64,000 nucleotides of DNA from Acidimicrobiales bacterium (GTDB lineage Bacteria; Actinomycetota; Acidimicrobiia; Acidimicrobiales; Palsa-688). Position numbers and translations under genes: made by a program. Shown piece by piece: positions 36,868 to 44,902 of the stretch (position 1 is its first letter; each line of letters starts with the position of its first letter). The DNA lies in NCBI GenBank assembly GCA_035533095.1, contig DATLUM010000075.1, forward strand, positions 1 through 64,000. Direction: 5' to 3'. The notes below the pieces were generated by a model, which was not told where the DNA came from, did no database searches, and was given only the letters and a program-made list of their open reading frames with translations.

Positions 36868-39368
36868 AGGCGGTCATCATGGCCGGTGGCGAAGGGACAC
36901 GGCTCAGACCCCTCACGTCGAACCAGCCCAAACCCATGATGGCGGTGGCGAACCGGCCGATGATGGAGCACGTCGTGGAGCTCCTGAAGAAGCACGGTTT
37001 CCATGACATCGTCGTGACGGTCGCGTTCCAGGCCAACGCCATCCGGACCTACTTCGGGGACGGTTCGGAGTTCGGGGTCCGGATGGTCTACGCCACCGAG
37101 GAGAACCCGCTCGGGACGGCGGGTTCGGTCCGCAACGCCATGGAGGAGCTGACGGAGACATTCCTCGTCATCTCCGGCGACGTCGTCACCGACATCGACC
37201 TGCGAGCGATCGTGAAGTTTCACGCGGAGAAGAAGGCGCTCGCGACCATCGGCTTGAAGGCGATGGACAACCCCCTCGAGTTCGGCATCGTCATCACCCG
37301 GGAAGACGGCTCCATAGAGCGCTTCCTGGAGAAACCGACGTGGGGGCAGGTCTTCTCCGACACGATCAACACCGGCATATACGTGCTTCAGCCGGAGATC
37401 TTCGACTACATCGAACCGGACAAACCGGTTGATTTCTCCTCTGAGGTCTTCCCGAGGCTGCTGGACGACGGCATGCCGGTGTTCGGTTACGTAGCCGAGG
37501 GCTACTGGGAGGACGTGGGGACCCTCGACGCCTACATCAAGGTTCACCAGGACGTGCTCGACGCCCAGGTCGCGCTCGACATCCCGGGGTTCCGGATGGG
37601 GGAGGGCATCTGGCTCGGAGAGGGGTCGGAGGTCGACCCGGCGGCTGTCGTCGACGGCCCCGCCATCATCGGGGACTACTGCCGGGTGGAGGCCGGCGCA
37701 CGCCTCGCTGAGTACAGCGTGCTCGGATCCAACGTGCGCGTCGGAGCGGATGCGTTCGTGGAGCGCTCCGTCGTGCACGACAACGTTTACCTGGGACCGG
37801 GAGTGCGCCTGCGCGGAGCGGTCGTCGGCAGGTCGAGCGACCTGAGGCGCGGCGCCCGGCTCGAAGAAGGGGTGGTCCTGGGCGAAGAATGCTTCGTGGG
37901 CGACCACGCGGTCATCAACCCAGGCGTGAAGGTCTACCCGTTCAAAACAGTCGAGCACGGTGCGATCGTCAACTCGTCGATCGTCTGGGAGTCCCGGGGC
38001 GCCCGGAACCTGTTCGGGAGGCTCGGCGTGGCCGGCCTCGCGAACGTCGACATCTCCCCGGAGCTGGCCGTCCGTCTCGCGATGGCGTACGGGACGACGA
38101 TGAAGAAGGGCTCCACGGTCGTGGCGTCCCGTGACACGAGCCGAGCGGCCCGAGTCCTGAAGCGAGCGATGATGGTCGGCCTCAACGCTTCGGGGGTGGA
38201 CGTGGCGGACCTCGAAGTGGCCACCATCCCGGTCACTCGTTTCGGCGTGCGCATCGAAGGGGGAACGGGCGGTTTCACCGTCCGTCTCGCACCCGACGAC
38301 CCGCAGTCAGTGGTCATACGCTTCTTCGACGCGGGCGGCATCGACATCTCGGAGACGGCCCAGAAGAAGATCGAACGGCTCTTCTACCGCGAGGACTACC
38401 GGCGGTCCCTGGCAGGCGAGATCGGCGACCTTCGGTTCCCTGTCAGAACGGCTGAGTTCTACACGGCGGTCCTGATGGAGAACATCGATGTCGATGCCGT
38501 CAGGGCCGCCCGTTTCAAGGTCGTGCTCGATTACGCGTACGGAGCCGCGAGTTTCGTGATGCCCAACGTCTTGTCGAAGCTCGGAGCCGAGGTGCTGTCG
38601 GTCAACCCTTACGCGTCGACCCGGCAGTCCCTCAGCTTCGACCGGTGGGAGCACGCCGCGAAGGTGTCCGAGTTGGTGCGAGCATCCGGGGCGCATCTCG
38701 GCGCCGTCATCGACACCGACGGCGAGCACATCACCTTCGTGGACGACAACGGACACGTCCTCACCGACGACCAGGGGTTGATGGCGCTGCTCCGCCTGGT
38801 CCTCGACGACGCCGACCGCAGGGGAGGTACGCCGCCGTCTGTCGCGCTGCCGGTATCGGTGGGCCGGGCCGTCGAGGCGATGTGCGAGGAGGCCAACGCG
38901 ACCTTGCTGTGGGCCAAGCTGTCGACCCCGCATCTCATGGAGCTGGCCTCCGCGCCGGGGGTGCGTTTCGCGGCGAGCCAGGAAGGCGGCTACATCTTCC
39001 CCGGATTCCTCCCCGCCTACGACGCCGTGGCAGCGCTCGTCGAGACCCTGACCCTCCTGGCGTCGTGCGGCCGGCGAATGTCCGAGATCGTGGCGAGGCT
39101 CCCGGTGGTGAGGGTCGCCCACGAGGCCGTGGTGACGCCCTGGGACAAGAAGGGCCTCGTCATGCGGATGGTCATGGAGTGGGCGAAGGACCGCGACGTG
39201 ACACTCGTCGATGGGGTGAAGGTGCTCCACAACGACGGCTGGGCGCTCGTCTTCCCCGACACCGAAGAACCCTTGACTCACGTGTGGGCAGAGGCGTCCA
39301 CCGACTCCGACGCCAGGGCGCGTGCGCAGGAGTACGCCCGCCGCATACGGAATCTCCTCCGCTCGTGA
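36864..39368 (+). CDS. Sugar-phosphate nucleotidyltransferase fused to a degenerate phosphomannomutase domain
   Basis: 834 residues from GTG 36864. Residues 1-235 are a nucleotidyltransferase (KAVIMAGGEGTRLRPLTSNQ, FLVISGDVVTDIDL, FLEKP, GYWEDVGT). About 245-360 is a left-handed beta-helix with hexapeptide repeats (IIGDYCRVEAGARLAEYSVL). About 375-834 follows the phosphohexomutase fold. The catalytic serine motif TASHNP of that family is replaced by VRLAPDDP, and the metal loop DGDADR by DTDGEH, so mutase activity is doubtful. Similar fusions are known in actinobacteria and cyanobacteria, often labelled mannose-1-phosphate guanylyltransferase; the sugar and nucleotide are not settled here. 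Confidence 0.88.
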   Translation: MKAVIMAGGEGTRLRPLTSNQPKPMMAVANRPMMEHVVELLKKHGFHDIVVTVAFQANAIRTYFGDGSEFGVRMVYATEENPLGTAGSVRNAMEELTETFLVISGDVVTDIDLRAIVKFHAEKKALATIGLKAMDNPLEFGIVITREDGSIERFLEKPTWGQVFSDTINTGIYVLQPEIFDYIEPDKPVDFSSEVFPRLLDDGMPVFGYVAEGYWEDVGTLDAYIKVHQDVLDAQVALDIPGFRMGEGIWLGEGSEVDPAAVVDGPAIIGDYCRVEAGARLAEYSVLGSNVRVGADAFVERSVVHDNVYLGPGVRLRGAVVGRSSDLRRGARLEEGVVLGEECFVGDHAVINPGVKVYPFKTVEHGAIVNSSIVWESRGARNLFGRLGVAGLANVDISPELAVRLAMAYGTTMKKGSTVVASRDTSRAARVLKRAMMVGLNASGVDVADLEVATIPVTRFGVRIEGGTGGFTVRLAPDDPQSVVIRFFDAGGIDISETAQKKIERLFYREDYRRSLAGEIGDLRFPVRTAEFYTAVLMENIDVDAVRAARFKVVLDYAYGAASFVMPNVLSKLGAEVLSVNPYASTRQSLSFDRWEHAAKVSELVRASGAHLGAVIDTDGEHITFVDDNGHVLTDDQGLMALLRLVLDDADRRGGTPPSVALPVSVGRAVEAMCEEANATLLWAKLSTPHLMELASAPGVRFAASQEGGYIFPGFLPAYDAVAALVETLTLLASCGRRMSEIVARLPVVRVAHEAVVTPWDKKGLVMRMVMEWAKDRDVTLVDGVKVLHNDGWALVFPDTEEPLTHVWAEASTDSDARARAQEYARRIRNLLRS

Positions 39369-39406
39369 AGGGGATGCTCCGGGCGACGAGCCGTTGGCGC
39401 GTCGGA

Positions 39407-39412
39407 TAAGTT
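39407..39412 (+). promoter_or_regulatory. -10 element of gcvH, leaderless
   Basis: TAAGTT 13 nt before ATG 39420. Confidence 0.5.
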
Positions 39413-39419
39413 CCGTTGC

Positions 39420-39800
39420 ATGAATGTCCCCGACGAGCTCCGCTACACCGCGGATCATGAATGGGCGCGTCTCGAGGGAGACGTGATCAGGATAGGGATC
39501 ACCGACTACGCGCAGGACGCCCTGGGTGACGTGGTGTTCGTGCAGCTGCCGGAGCCGGGCGCCGCCGTGTCGGGATCCGAATCCGTCGCGGAGGTGGAGT
39601 CGACGAAGTCGGTGTCCGACATATACGCCCCTGTCGCCGGCACGGTCGTCGAGGTCAACGCCGAGCTCGGCGACTCACCTCAACGGCTCAACGAGGACCC
39701 CTACGGTGAAGGTTGGATCTGCGTCATACGACCCACCGATCCGGCCGCGCTCCAGGACCTCCTGGACGCCGAGGGCTATCGAAAGCTGATCGAGAGCTGA
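39420..39800 (+). CDS. gcvH: Glycine cleavage system H protein
   Basis: 126 residues. Opens PDELRYTADHEWARLEGDVIR, with ITDYAQDALGDVVFVQLPE and the lipoyl lysine in SVAEVESTKSVSDIYAPVAG. It carries the aminomethyl group between the P, T and L proteins. It heads the gcvH-FHA-merR-DUF151-merR block and is followed 3 kb on by gcvT, gcvPA and gcvPB. Confidence 0.97.
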   Translation: MNVPDELRYTADHEWARLEGDVIRIGITDYAQDALGDVVFVQLPEPGAAVSGSESVAEVESTKSVSDIYAPVAGTVVEVNAELGDSPQRLNEDPYGEGWICVIRPTDPAALQDLLDAEGYRKLIES

Positions 39801-39804
39801 TAAT
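39799..39804 (+). promoter_or_regulatory. Possible -10 element before the FHA gene
   Basis: GATAAT overlapping the gcvH stop, 11 nt before GTG 39810. Confidence 0.35.
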
Positions 39805-39809
39805 CACGG

Positions 39810-40310
39810 GTGACGTCGATCTTCTGTAACCGCTGCGGTCACCGCAACCCCGAGGGGTCGAACTTCTGCTCCTCTTGCGGCGCGGTGCTCGAGCATCCCG
39901 AGGGTGGCGACTCGACCGTTTCGACGATCACGCTCTCGCCCGTCGAGGCCACCGGCGAAGTCGGCGAAGAGGAGGTCACCGTCGCAGTGGACGACCTGCC
40001 GCCCGAAATGGGCATGCTCGTGGTCAAGCGGGGCCCGAACGCCGGATCGCGCTTCATCCTCGGTCCCGGCACCACCACCGTCGGGCGTCATCCCGACAGC
40101 GACATCTTCCTCGACGACGTGACGGTATCCCGCCGGCACGCGGAGTTCGTCCACGAAGGGCGGGAGTTCTCCGTGGACGACGTCGGCTCGCTCAACGGGA
40201 CCTACCTGAACCGGGAACGCATCGACCAGAAGAGCCTGATCCACAGCGGCGACGAGGTCCAGATCGGCAAGTTCAAACTCGTCTTCCTGTTCGAGGTCCG
40301 GGGCCGATAA
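39810..40310 (+). CDS. FHA-domain protein, GarA-like, with N-terminal zinc ribbon
   Basis: 166 residues. Residues about 6-27 are a zinc ribbon (FCNRCGHRNPEG, FCSSCGAVLEH). Residues about 70-165 are an FHA domain nearly identical to GarA in its core: LVVKRGPNAGSRFILG, TVGRHPDSDIFLDDVTVSRR (phosphothreonine pocket), VGSLNGTYLNRE and GDEVQIGKFKLVFL. M. tuberculosis GarA (Rv1827) switches 2-oxoglutarate enzymes and is controlled by phosphorylation in an N-terminal ETTSVF motif. That motif is absent; the linker has DSTVSTITLSPVEAT instead. Gene order matches Rv1826-Rv1830. Confidence 0.9.
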   Translation: MTSIFCNRCGHRNPEGSNFCSSCGAVLEHPEGGDSTVSTITLSPVEATGEVGEEEVTVAVDDLPPEMGMLVVKRGPNAGSRFILGPGTTTVGRHPDSDIFLDDVTVSRRHAEFVHEGREFSVDDVGSLNGTYLNRERIDQKSLIHSGDEVQIGKFKLVFLFEVRGR

Positions 40311-40313
40311 CCC

Positions 40314-41228
40314 GTGGCGGAGCGGTCGCACCTCTCGATCGGCGAGGTTCTCTCCCTGCTTCGCGAGGAGTTCCCCGACGTCACCATCTCGAAGATCCGC
40401 TTCTTGGAGAGCCAGGGGCTCGTCGATCCTGAGCGCACACCGTCCGGTTACCGCAAGTTCTACGACCAGGACGTCGAGAGGCTCAGGTGGATCCTGCGCC
40501 AGCAGCGGGAGCACTTCCTGCCCCTCAAGGTGATCCGCGGCCGGCTCAGCGAGCACCCCGACGAACCCGCCGCCAACGGCGCAACGCCGGAGGAAGGCGC
40601 CGATGAGCCTGGCTCCGGCAGCGAGGCACCGACCTCCAGCTCCTCGCCGGCACATCCGGCGGCCACCACTGCGACCACCCCGACAAGCCGGCCGGCGCCG
40701 TCGGCCCGGGTGCCCGCACGTGAGGGACGCCGCGCCGGGCGCAGCGAGGAGCCGGCCACCTTGCCGGGGCTCGGCGCCGAGACCGGGGAGGCGGCCCCCG
40801 CTCCGGCCGAGGCGCCAAGCCCACACCAGACGGCCGCCGCCGGCGTGGAGGCCGACAGCTACACGGCCGAGGAACTGGCCGTTGCAGCGGGAACGACGCC
40901 GGGCCTGGTCAACGAGCTGAAACAGTACGGGCTCATCTCCATCCACGCGGTGGTGGCCGGAACCGCCTATTTCGACCGGAGCTCGCTCGATGTCACGAAA
41001 GCTGCCGCGGGATTCGCGCTGCACGGGGTCGAAGCGCGGCACCTCCGGGCTTGGCGGAACTCGGCGGACCGCGAAGCGGCGCTGTTCGAGCAACTCGTAA
41101 TGCCGCTGCTGCGCCAGCGCAACCCCCAGGCCCGCCGCCAGGCGGCCGAGATGGTCTCCGACCTCTCGCGACTGGGGGGCGAGCTGCGCGCGGCTTTGCT
41201 CGAACGGGCTTTGCGCGAGATCCGCTGA
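40314..41228 (+). CDS. FtsR-like MerR-family regulator
   Basis: 304 residues from GTG 40314. A MerR DNA-binding domain (HLSIGEVLSLLREEFPDVTI, KIRFLESQGLVDPERTPSGY, FYDQDVERLRWILRQQREHF) is followed by a Pro/Ala/Glu-rich linker (about 85-175). A C-terminal helical domain follows, with YTAEELAVAAGTTPGLVNEL, YFDRSSLDVTKAAAGFALHG and a coiled end. It is the orthologue by position and layout of Rv1828, and of FtsR, which activates ftsZ in Corynebacterium; that role is inferred here. Confidence 0.85.
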   Translation: MAERSHLSIGEVLSLLREEFPDVTISKIRFLESQGLVDPERTPSGYRKFYDQDVERLRWILRQQREHFLPLKVIRGRLSEHPDEPAANGATPEEGADEPGSGSEAPTSSSSPAHPAATTATTPTSRPAPSARVPAREGRRAGRSEEPATLPGLGAETGEAAPAPAEAPSPHQTAAAGVEADSYTAEELAVAAGTTPGLVNELKQYGLISIHAVVAGTAYFDRSSLDVTKAAAGFALHGVEARHLRAWRNSADREAALFEQLVMPLLRQRNPQARRQAAEMVSDLSRLGGELRAALLERALREIR

Positions 41229-41285
41229 CCGGCAGGCGTCGCCCCCGACGTTCGAAGTGTCGGGTTGGAACGGCTGCGGCGGCGG

Positions 41286-41291
41286 TAACGT
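41286..41291 (+). promoter_or_regulatory. -10 element of the DUF151 gene, leaderless
   Basis: TAACGT 13 nt before ATG 41299. Confidence 0.5.
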
Positions 41292-41298
41292 TCTGTCC

Positions 41299-41796
41299 AT
41301 GGTGGAGATGCACCTGAGCGCAGTACGGGTGGAGCTTCCTAGCAACACGCCGATCCTGTTATTGCAGGAGGTCCAGGGCTCCCACCGGACGCTGCCGATA
41401 TACATCGGCCCGGCGGAGGCTCAGGCGATCGCGTTCGCGCAGCAGGGCGTCGAGACCCCGCGGCCGATGACCCACGACCTGATGAAGGACCTTCTCGACG
41501 AACTGGGCGCTCACATAGACCGTGTGGTCATCACCGAGCTTCGGGACCGGACGTTCTTCGCGGATATACATCTGCTCTCCGCTGGTCAGCGCCACGTGAT
41601 CTCGGCGCGGCCTTCGGACGCGGTGGCTCTGGCCCTCCGGGCCGACACCGCTATCTACGCGGAGGAGGCGCTCCTCGACGCCGAGGGAGTCCTGCTCCCC
41701 GTTGACGATGAAGCCGAGCCCCCCGAAGCGGACGAGCTCGTTTCCGAGTTCCGCCAGTTCATCGAAGGGATCCGCCCCGAGGACTTCGAGTCCTGA
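41299..41796 (+). CDS. Bifunctional nuclease family protein (DUF151)
   Basis: 165 residues from ATG 41299; an upstream start at 41257 is disfavoured. Core: ILLLQEVQGSHRTLPIYIGP, AEAQAIAFAQQG, RPMTHDLMKDLLDELG, VITELRDRTFFADIHL and ARPSDAVALALRADTAIYAE. These are the DUF151 signatures. Some plant members act as RNases/DNases; activity in actinobacteria is unproven. It corresponds to Rv1829. Confidence 0.9.
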   Translation: MVEMHLSAVRVELPSNTPILLLQEVQGSHRTLPIYIGPAEAQAIAFAQQGVETPRPMTHDLMKDLLDELGAHIDRVVITELRDRTFFADIHLLSAGQRHVISARPSDAVALALRADTAIYAEEALLDAEGVLLPVDDEAEPPEADELVSEFRQFIEGIRPEDFES

Positions 41797-41896
41797 TACC
41801 GCACTGGAAGACACCCCCCGAACAAGCGGTTGCAATCCCGGTCCTGGTGCAGCACACTGTCGTAACTACTCGTCTGTGATCCCTGGAGGGGCGGAC

Positions 41897-42418
41897 ATGG
41901 CAGCAGCTGACCAGCACGGCGATACCGGCTACCGCGGCCCCCAGGTGTGCTCGATCGTCGGGATCACGTACCGCCAGCTCGACTACTGGGCCCGAACCGG
42001 GCTGCTGCACCCGTCGATCACCGAGGCCAGGGGGAGCGGCTCGCAGAGGCTGTACTCCTATACCGACCTGGTGCAGTTGAAGGTGATCAAGCGCCTGCTG
42101 GACGCCGGCCTCTCGCTGCGGGCGGCACGAAAGGCTATCGAATGTCTTCGCTCGACCGGGGATGACCTGGCCTCGGCCAACCTGGTCATCGACGGCAAGA
42201 GCTCGGTGCTCGCCCATTCGGGCGAGGAGGTCATCGACCTCCTCAAGGGGGGCCAGACCGTCCTCAACATCGTGCCGCTCGGGGGGGTCGTCTCCGAACT
42301 GCAGTCAGCGATCACCGAACTGGGGCTCGATGTGCCGGCGCCGGTGGAAGCCCGCATGGCGGCTCCCCGAGATGGCCGCGGCGTTGCCGCGCGACCGGCG
42401 CGCAGAACCGGCGCCTGA
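41897..42418 (+). CDS. MerR-family transcriptional regulator
   Basis: 173 residues from ATG 41897, with GGAGGG at 41885-41890. DNA-binding domain: GPQVCSIVGITYRQLDYWAR, RLYSYTDLVQLKVIKRLLDA, GLSLRAARKAIECLRSTGDD. The C-terminal part has VIDGKSSVLAHSGEEVIDLL and GQTVLNIVPLGGVVSELQSA, as in the Rv1830 group, members of which have been linked to cell-division and growth control. It lacks metal-binding cysteines. Confidence 0.88.
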   Translation: MAAADQHGDTGYRGPQVCSIVGITYRQLDYWARTGLLHPSITEARGSGSQRLYSYTDLVQLKVIKRLLDAGLSLRAARKAIECLRSTGDDLASANLVIDGKSSVLAHSGEEVIDLLKGGQTVLNIVPLGGVVSELQSAITELGLDVPAPVEARMAAPRDGRGVAARPARRTGA

Positions 42419-42457
42419 TCCCGCCGCCACCACCGCAGGGTGACCCGGCTGACGCTC

Positions 42458-42463
42458 TAGGCT
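42458..42463 (+). promoter_or_regulatory. -10 element of gcvT, leaderless
   Basis: TAGGCT 13 nt before GTG 42471. No glycine riboswitch fits in the 52 nt between the genes. Confidence 0.55.
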
Positions 42464-42470
42464 GGCTCGG

Positions 42471-43544
42471 GTGACCGACGCCGGACCGACGCTTCGACAT
42501 TCTCCGCTCGACTCGGTCCATCGGGCACTGGGCGCCAAGATGGTCCCGTTCGGCGGCTGGGAGATGCCCCTTGCCTATAGCGGCGGGACCATCGCCGAGC
42601 ACACCGCCTGCCGTACGGACGCGGTCGCCTTCGACGTGAGCCACCTCGGCACGGTGAGGGTCGCCGGTCCGGACTCCAGGGATCTCCTTCAGTCGACGCT
42701 CACCAACGACCTCGCGAAGGTGGGTCCCGGCCGCGCCCAGTACACCCACCTGCTCGACGACGCGGACGGTTCTGTGCTCGACGACATCATCGTGTGGTGG
42801 CTCGACGAGCAGACCTTCGACGTGATGCCCAACGCCTCCAACACCGCCAGGGTCCGATCGGCGATCGGAGGTGTCGACGTGACAGCCGAACGGGCGGTGA
42901 TCGCCGTCCAAGGCCCGAACGCCCGCCGGCGGCTCTCGACCGTCACACCAGAAGCCGCGGCGGTGGGGCGTTTCCGTGTGGCCCCTTTCTCCTGGAACGG
43001 CGCGGAGTGCGTCGCCGCGGGCACCGGCTACACCGGTGAGGACGGGGTCGAATGCCGGATCCCCGCGGCAGTTGCGCCATCCTTCTGGGAGACCCTCCTG
43101 GCGACCGGGGTGCTCCCCGCCGGCCTCGGAGCCAGGGACACGCTCCGGCTGGAGGCGGCCCTCCCGCTCCACGGCCACGAGCTCGGGCCCGGGATCACCC
43201 CTCTCGAGGCGGGGCTGGAATGGGTGGTGTCCTGGACCAAGCCAGAAGGGTTCCGTGGCAAGGACGCCCTCGAACGCCAGAAGAAGGCCGGGCTGACCAG
43301 GAAGCTCGGTGGGCTCGCAACCGAGGGACGGCAACCCCCGAGGACCGGGGCGGCCGTCCTTCACGACGGCCGCCAGATCGGCGAGGTCACCAGCGGCAAC
43401 TTCTCGCCCGTTCTCGGGCACGGCATAGCGCTGGCGTTCCTCCCGCCAGACCTCGAGCCCGGCGGCACAGTCGAAATCGACCTTCGCGGCAAGCACGTTC
43501 CGGCGACGGTCGTACCACTCCCGTTCGTAGAGAAGAAGGGTTAG
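42471..43544 (+). CDS. gcvT: Glycine cleavage system T protein (aminomethyltransferase)
   Basis: 357 residues from GTG 42471. Motifs: SPLDSVHRALGAKMVPFGGW, EHTACRTDAVAFDVSHLGTV, LTNDLAKVGPGRAQYTHLLD, AVQGPNARRRLS, GTGYTGEDGVECRIP and LGARDTLRLEAALPLHGHEL. It transfers the methylene group to tetrahydrofolate and releases ammonia. It forms an operon with gcvPA and gcvPB. Confidence 0.95.
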   Translation: MTDAGPTLRHSPLDSVHRALGAKMVPFGGWEMPLAYSGGTIAEHTACRTDAVAFDVSHLGTVRVAGPDSRDLLQSTLTNDLAKVGPGRAQYTHLLDDADGSVLDDIIVWWLDEQTFDVMPNASNTARVRSAIGGVDVTAERAVIAVQGPNARRRLSTVTPEAAAVGRFRVAPFSWNGAECVAAGTGYTGEDGVECRIPAAVAPSFWETLLATGVLPAGLGARDTLRLEAALPLHGHELGPGITPLEAGLEWVVSWTKPEGFRGKDALERQKKAGLTRKLGGLATEGRQPPRTGAAVLHDGRQIGEVTSGNFSPVLGHGIALAFLPPDLEPGGTVEIDLRGKHVPATVVPLPFVEKKG

Positions 43545-43549
43545 CGCAG

Positions 43550-44902
43550 TTGGGTGACTTCGTCCCGCACACGGAGGCCGAGATCGCGCAGATGCTCGCG
43601 GATATCGGTCTCGAATCCTTGGACCAGTTGTTCGAAGTGGTGCCCGAGGCGCTCCGCCTCGCCGGCGGCCTCGCGGTAGCGCCCGGGATGCCGGAGGCCG
43701 ACGTCCTGGCCGAAATGGGCAGGCTCGCCTCTAAGAACAAGGTCGGCTCCGACCTGATCTGCTTCGCCGGCGGCGGGGCGTACGACCACGACATCGCGTC
43801 GGCGACGACCCGGCTCGCCTTCCGGTCGGAGTTCGTCACCGCCTACACGCCCTACCAGCCCGAGGTGGCTCAAGGGGTGCTCCAGGCTCTCTTCGAGTAC
43901 CAGACCCTCGTGTCGCGCCTGGCCGGTCTTCCTATCGCCAACGCCTCCCTCTACGACGGCGCCAGCGCAGCGGTCGAAGCCGTCAACCTCGCCGCAGCCG
44001 CGACACGACGCCAGACCATCTGGGTCAGCGGCGGGCTGCATCCACACTGGCGCTCCGTGCTGCAGACGTTCGCCGTCGGCACGGGCCACCACCTGGTCGA
44101 TGTTCCTCTGCGAAGCGGCTTGACGGACTGGTCCGCGCCACCCGAGGGGGGGGAGGAGCCCGCCGCGTTGCTGGTGGCCTCGCCCAACTACCTGGGCGCG
44201 ATCGAGGACGTCCGCGCAGCGCGTGCAGCCGCCGACCGGCACGGAGCTCTCCTGCTCGCGGCGATCGACCCGGTGTCCGCCGGCCTGCTGCGAAGCGCGG
44301 GCGAGGACGGCGCCGACGTGGTCGTGGGGGAGGGGCAGCCCTTCGGGACCCCGCTCTCGTTCGGCGGCCCCTACCTCGGTCTGTTCGCTTGCGGGATGGA
44401 CCAGGTGCGGCGCCTTCCCGGGCGGCTCGTCGGCCAGACGCTCGACACCGAGGGCCGGCGCGCGTACGTGACGACACTCCGGGCGAGGGAGCAGGACATC
44501 CGCCGCGAGAAGGCGTCGTCGAACGTCTGCACCAACCAGACCCTCATCGCCGTGGCGTGCATGATCCAGATGTCCTGGCTCGGCACCGCCGGCCTCAGGG
44601 AGCTCGCCCTTCGCTGCGCACGGGGCACCCGCTACGCCCGCGAGGCCGTGACCGCCATCCCGGGGGTGGAGCTGCTCGCGACCGCTCCCACGATGCGCGA
44701 GTTCGCGGTGTCGCTGCCGGTTCCGGCCCCGACAGTGGTGGGGCGCATGGCAGAGGAAGGGTTCCTCGCCGGAGTGCCTGTCGGTATCGAAGGAGGCATC
44801 GTGCAAGACGGCGGCGACGCGTTGCTGATAGCGGTCACCGAGAAGCGAACCAAGGAGGAGATCGACTCGTTTGTGTCCGCTCTCGAAAAGGCGGTGAGGT
44901 GA
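43550..44902 (+). CDS. gcvPA: Glycine dehydrogenase (decarboxylating), subunit 1
   Basis: 450 residues from TTG 43550, with AGAAGAAGGG at 43531-43540. Opens DFVPHTEAEIAQMLADIGLE and has YDHDIASATTRLAFRSEFVT, YTPYQPEVAQGVLQALFEYQ, SLYDGASAAVEAVNLAA and REKASSNVCTNQTLIA. It is the N-terminal half of the P protein as a separate chain. Many actinobacteria, including M. tuberculosis, have a single-chain GcvP, so the split form is notable. The stop overlaps the gcvPB start by one base (TGATG). Confidence 0.95.
   Translation: MGDFVPHTEAEIAQMLADIGLESLDQLFEVVPEALRLAGGLAVAPGMPEADVLAEMGRLASKNKVGSDLICFAGGGAYDHDIASATTRLAFRSEFVTAYTPYQPEVAQGVLQALFEYQTLVSRLAGLPIANASLYDGASAAVEAVNLAAAATRRQTIWVSGGLHPHWRSVLQTFAVGTGHHLVDVPLRSGLTDWSAPPEGGEEPAALLVASPNYLGAIEDVRAARAAADRHGALLLAAIDPVSAGLLRSAGEDGADVVVGEGQPFGTPLSFGGPYLGLFACGMDQVRRLPGRLVGQTLDTEGRRAYVTTLRAREQDIRREKASSNVCTNQTLIAVACMIQMSWLGTAGLRELALRCARGTRYAREAVTAIPGVELLATAPTMREFAVSLPVPAPTVVGRMAEEGFLAGVPVGIEGGIVQDGGDALLIAVTEKRTKEEIDSFVSALEKAVR

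Noticed and set aside
36309-39368. A 1019-residue form of the nucleotidyltransferase fusion
   Set aside because: The first 185 residues lie inside the pgsA-like gene in another frame. The conserved protein starts at GTG 36864.
42419-42470. Glycine riboswitch before gcvT
   Set aside because: Only 52 bp separate the genes and the -10 element leaves no leader.
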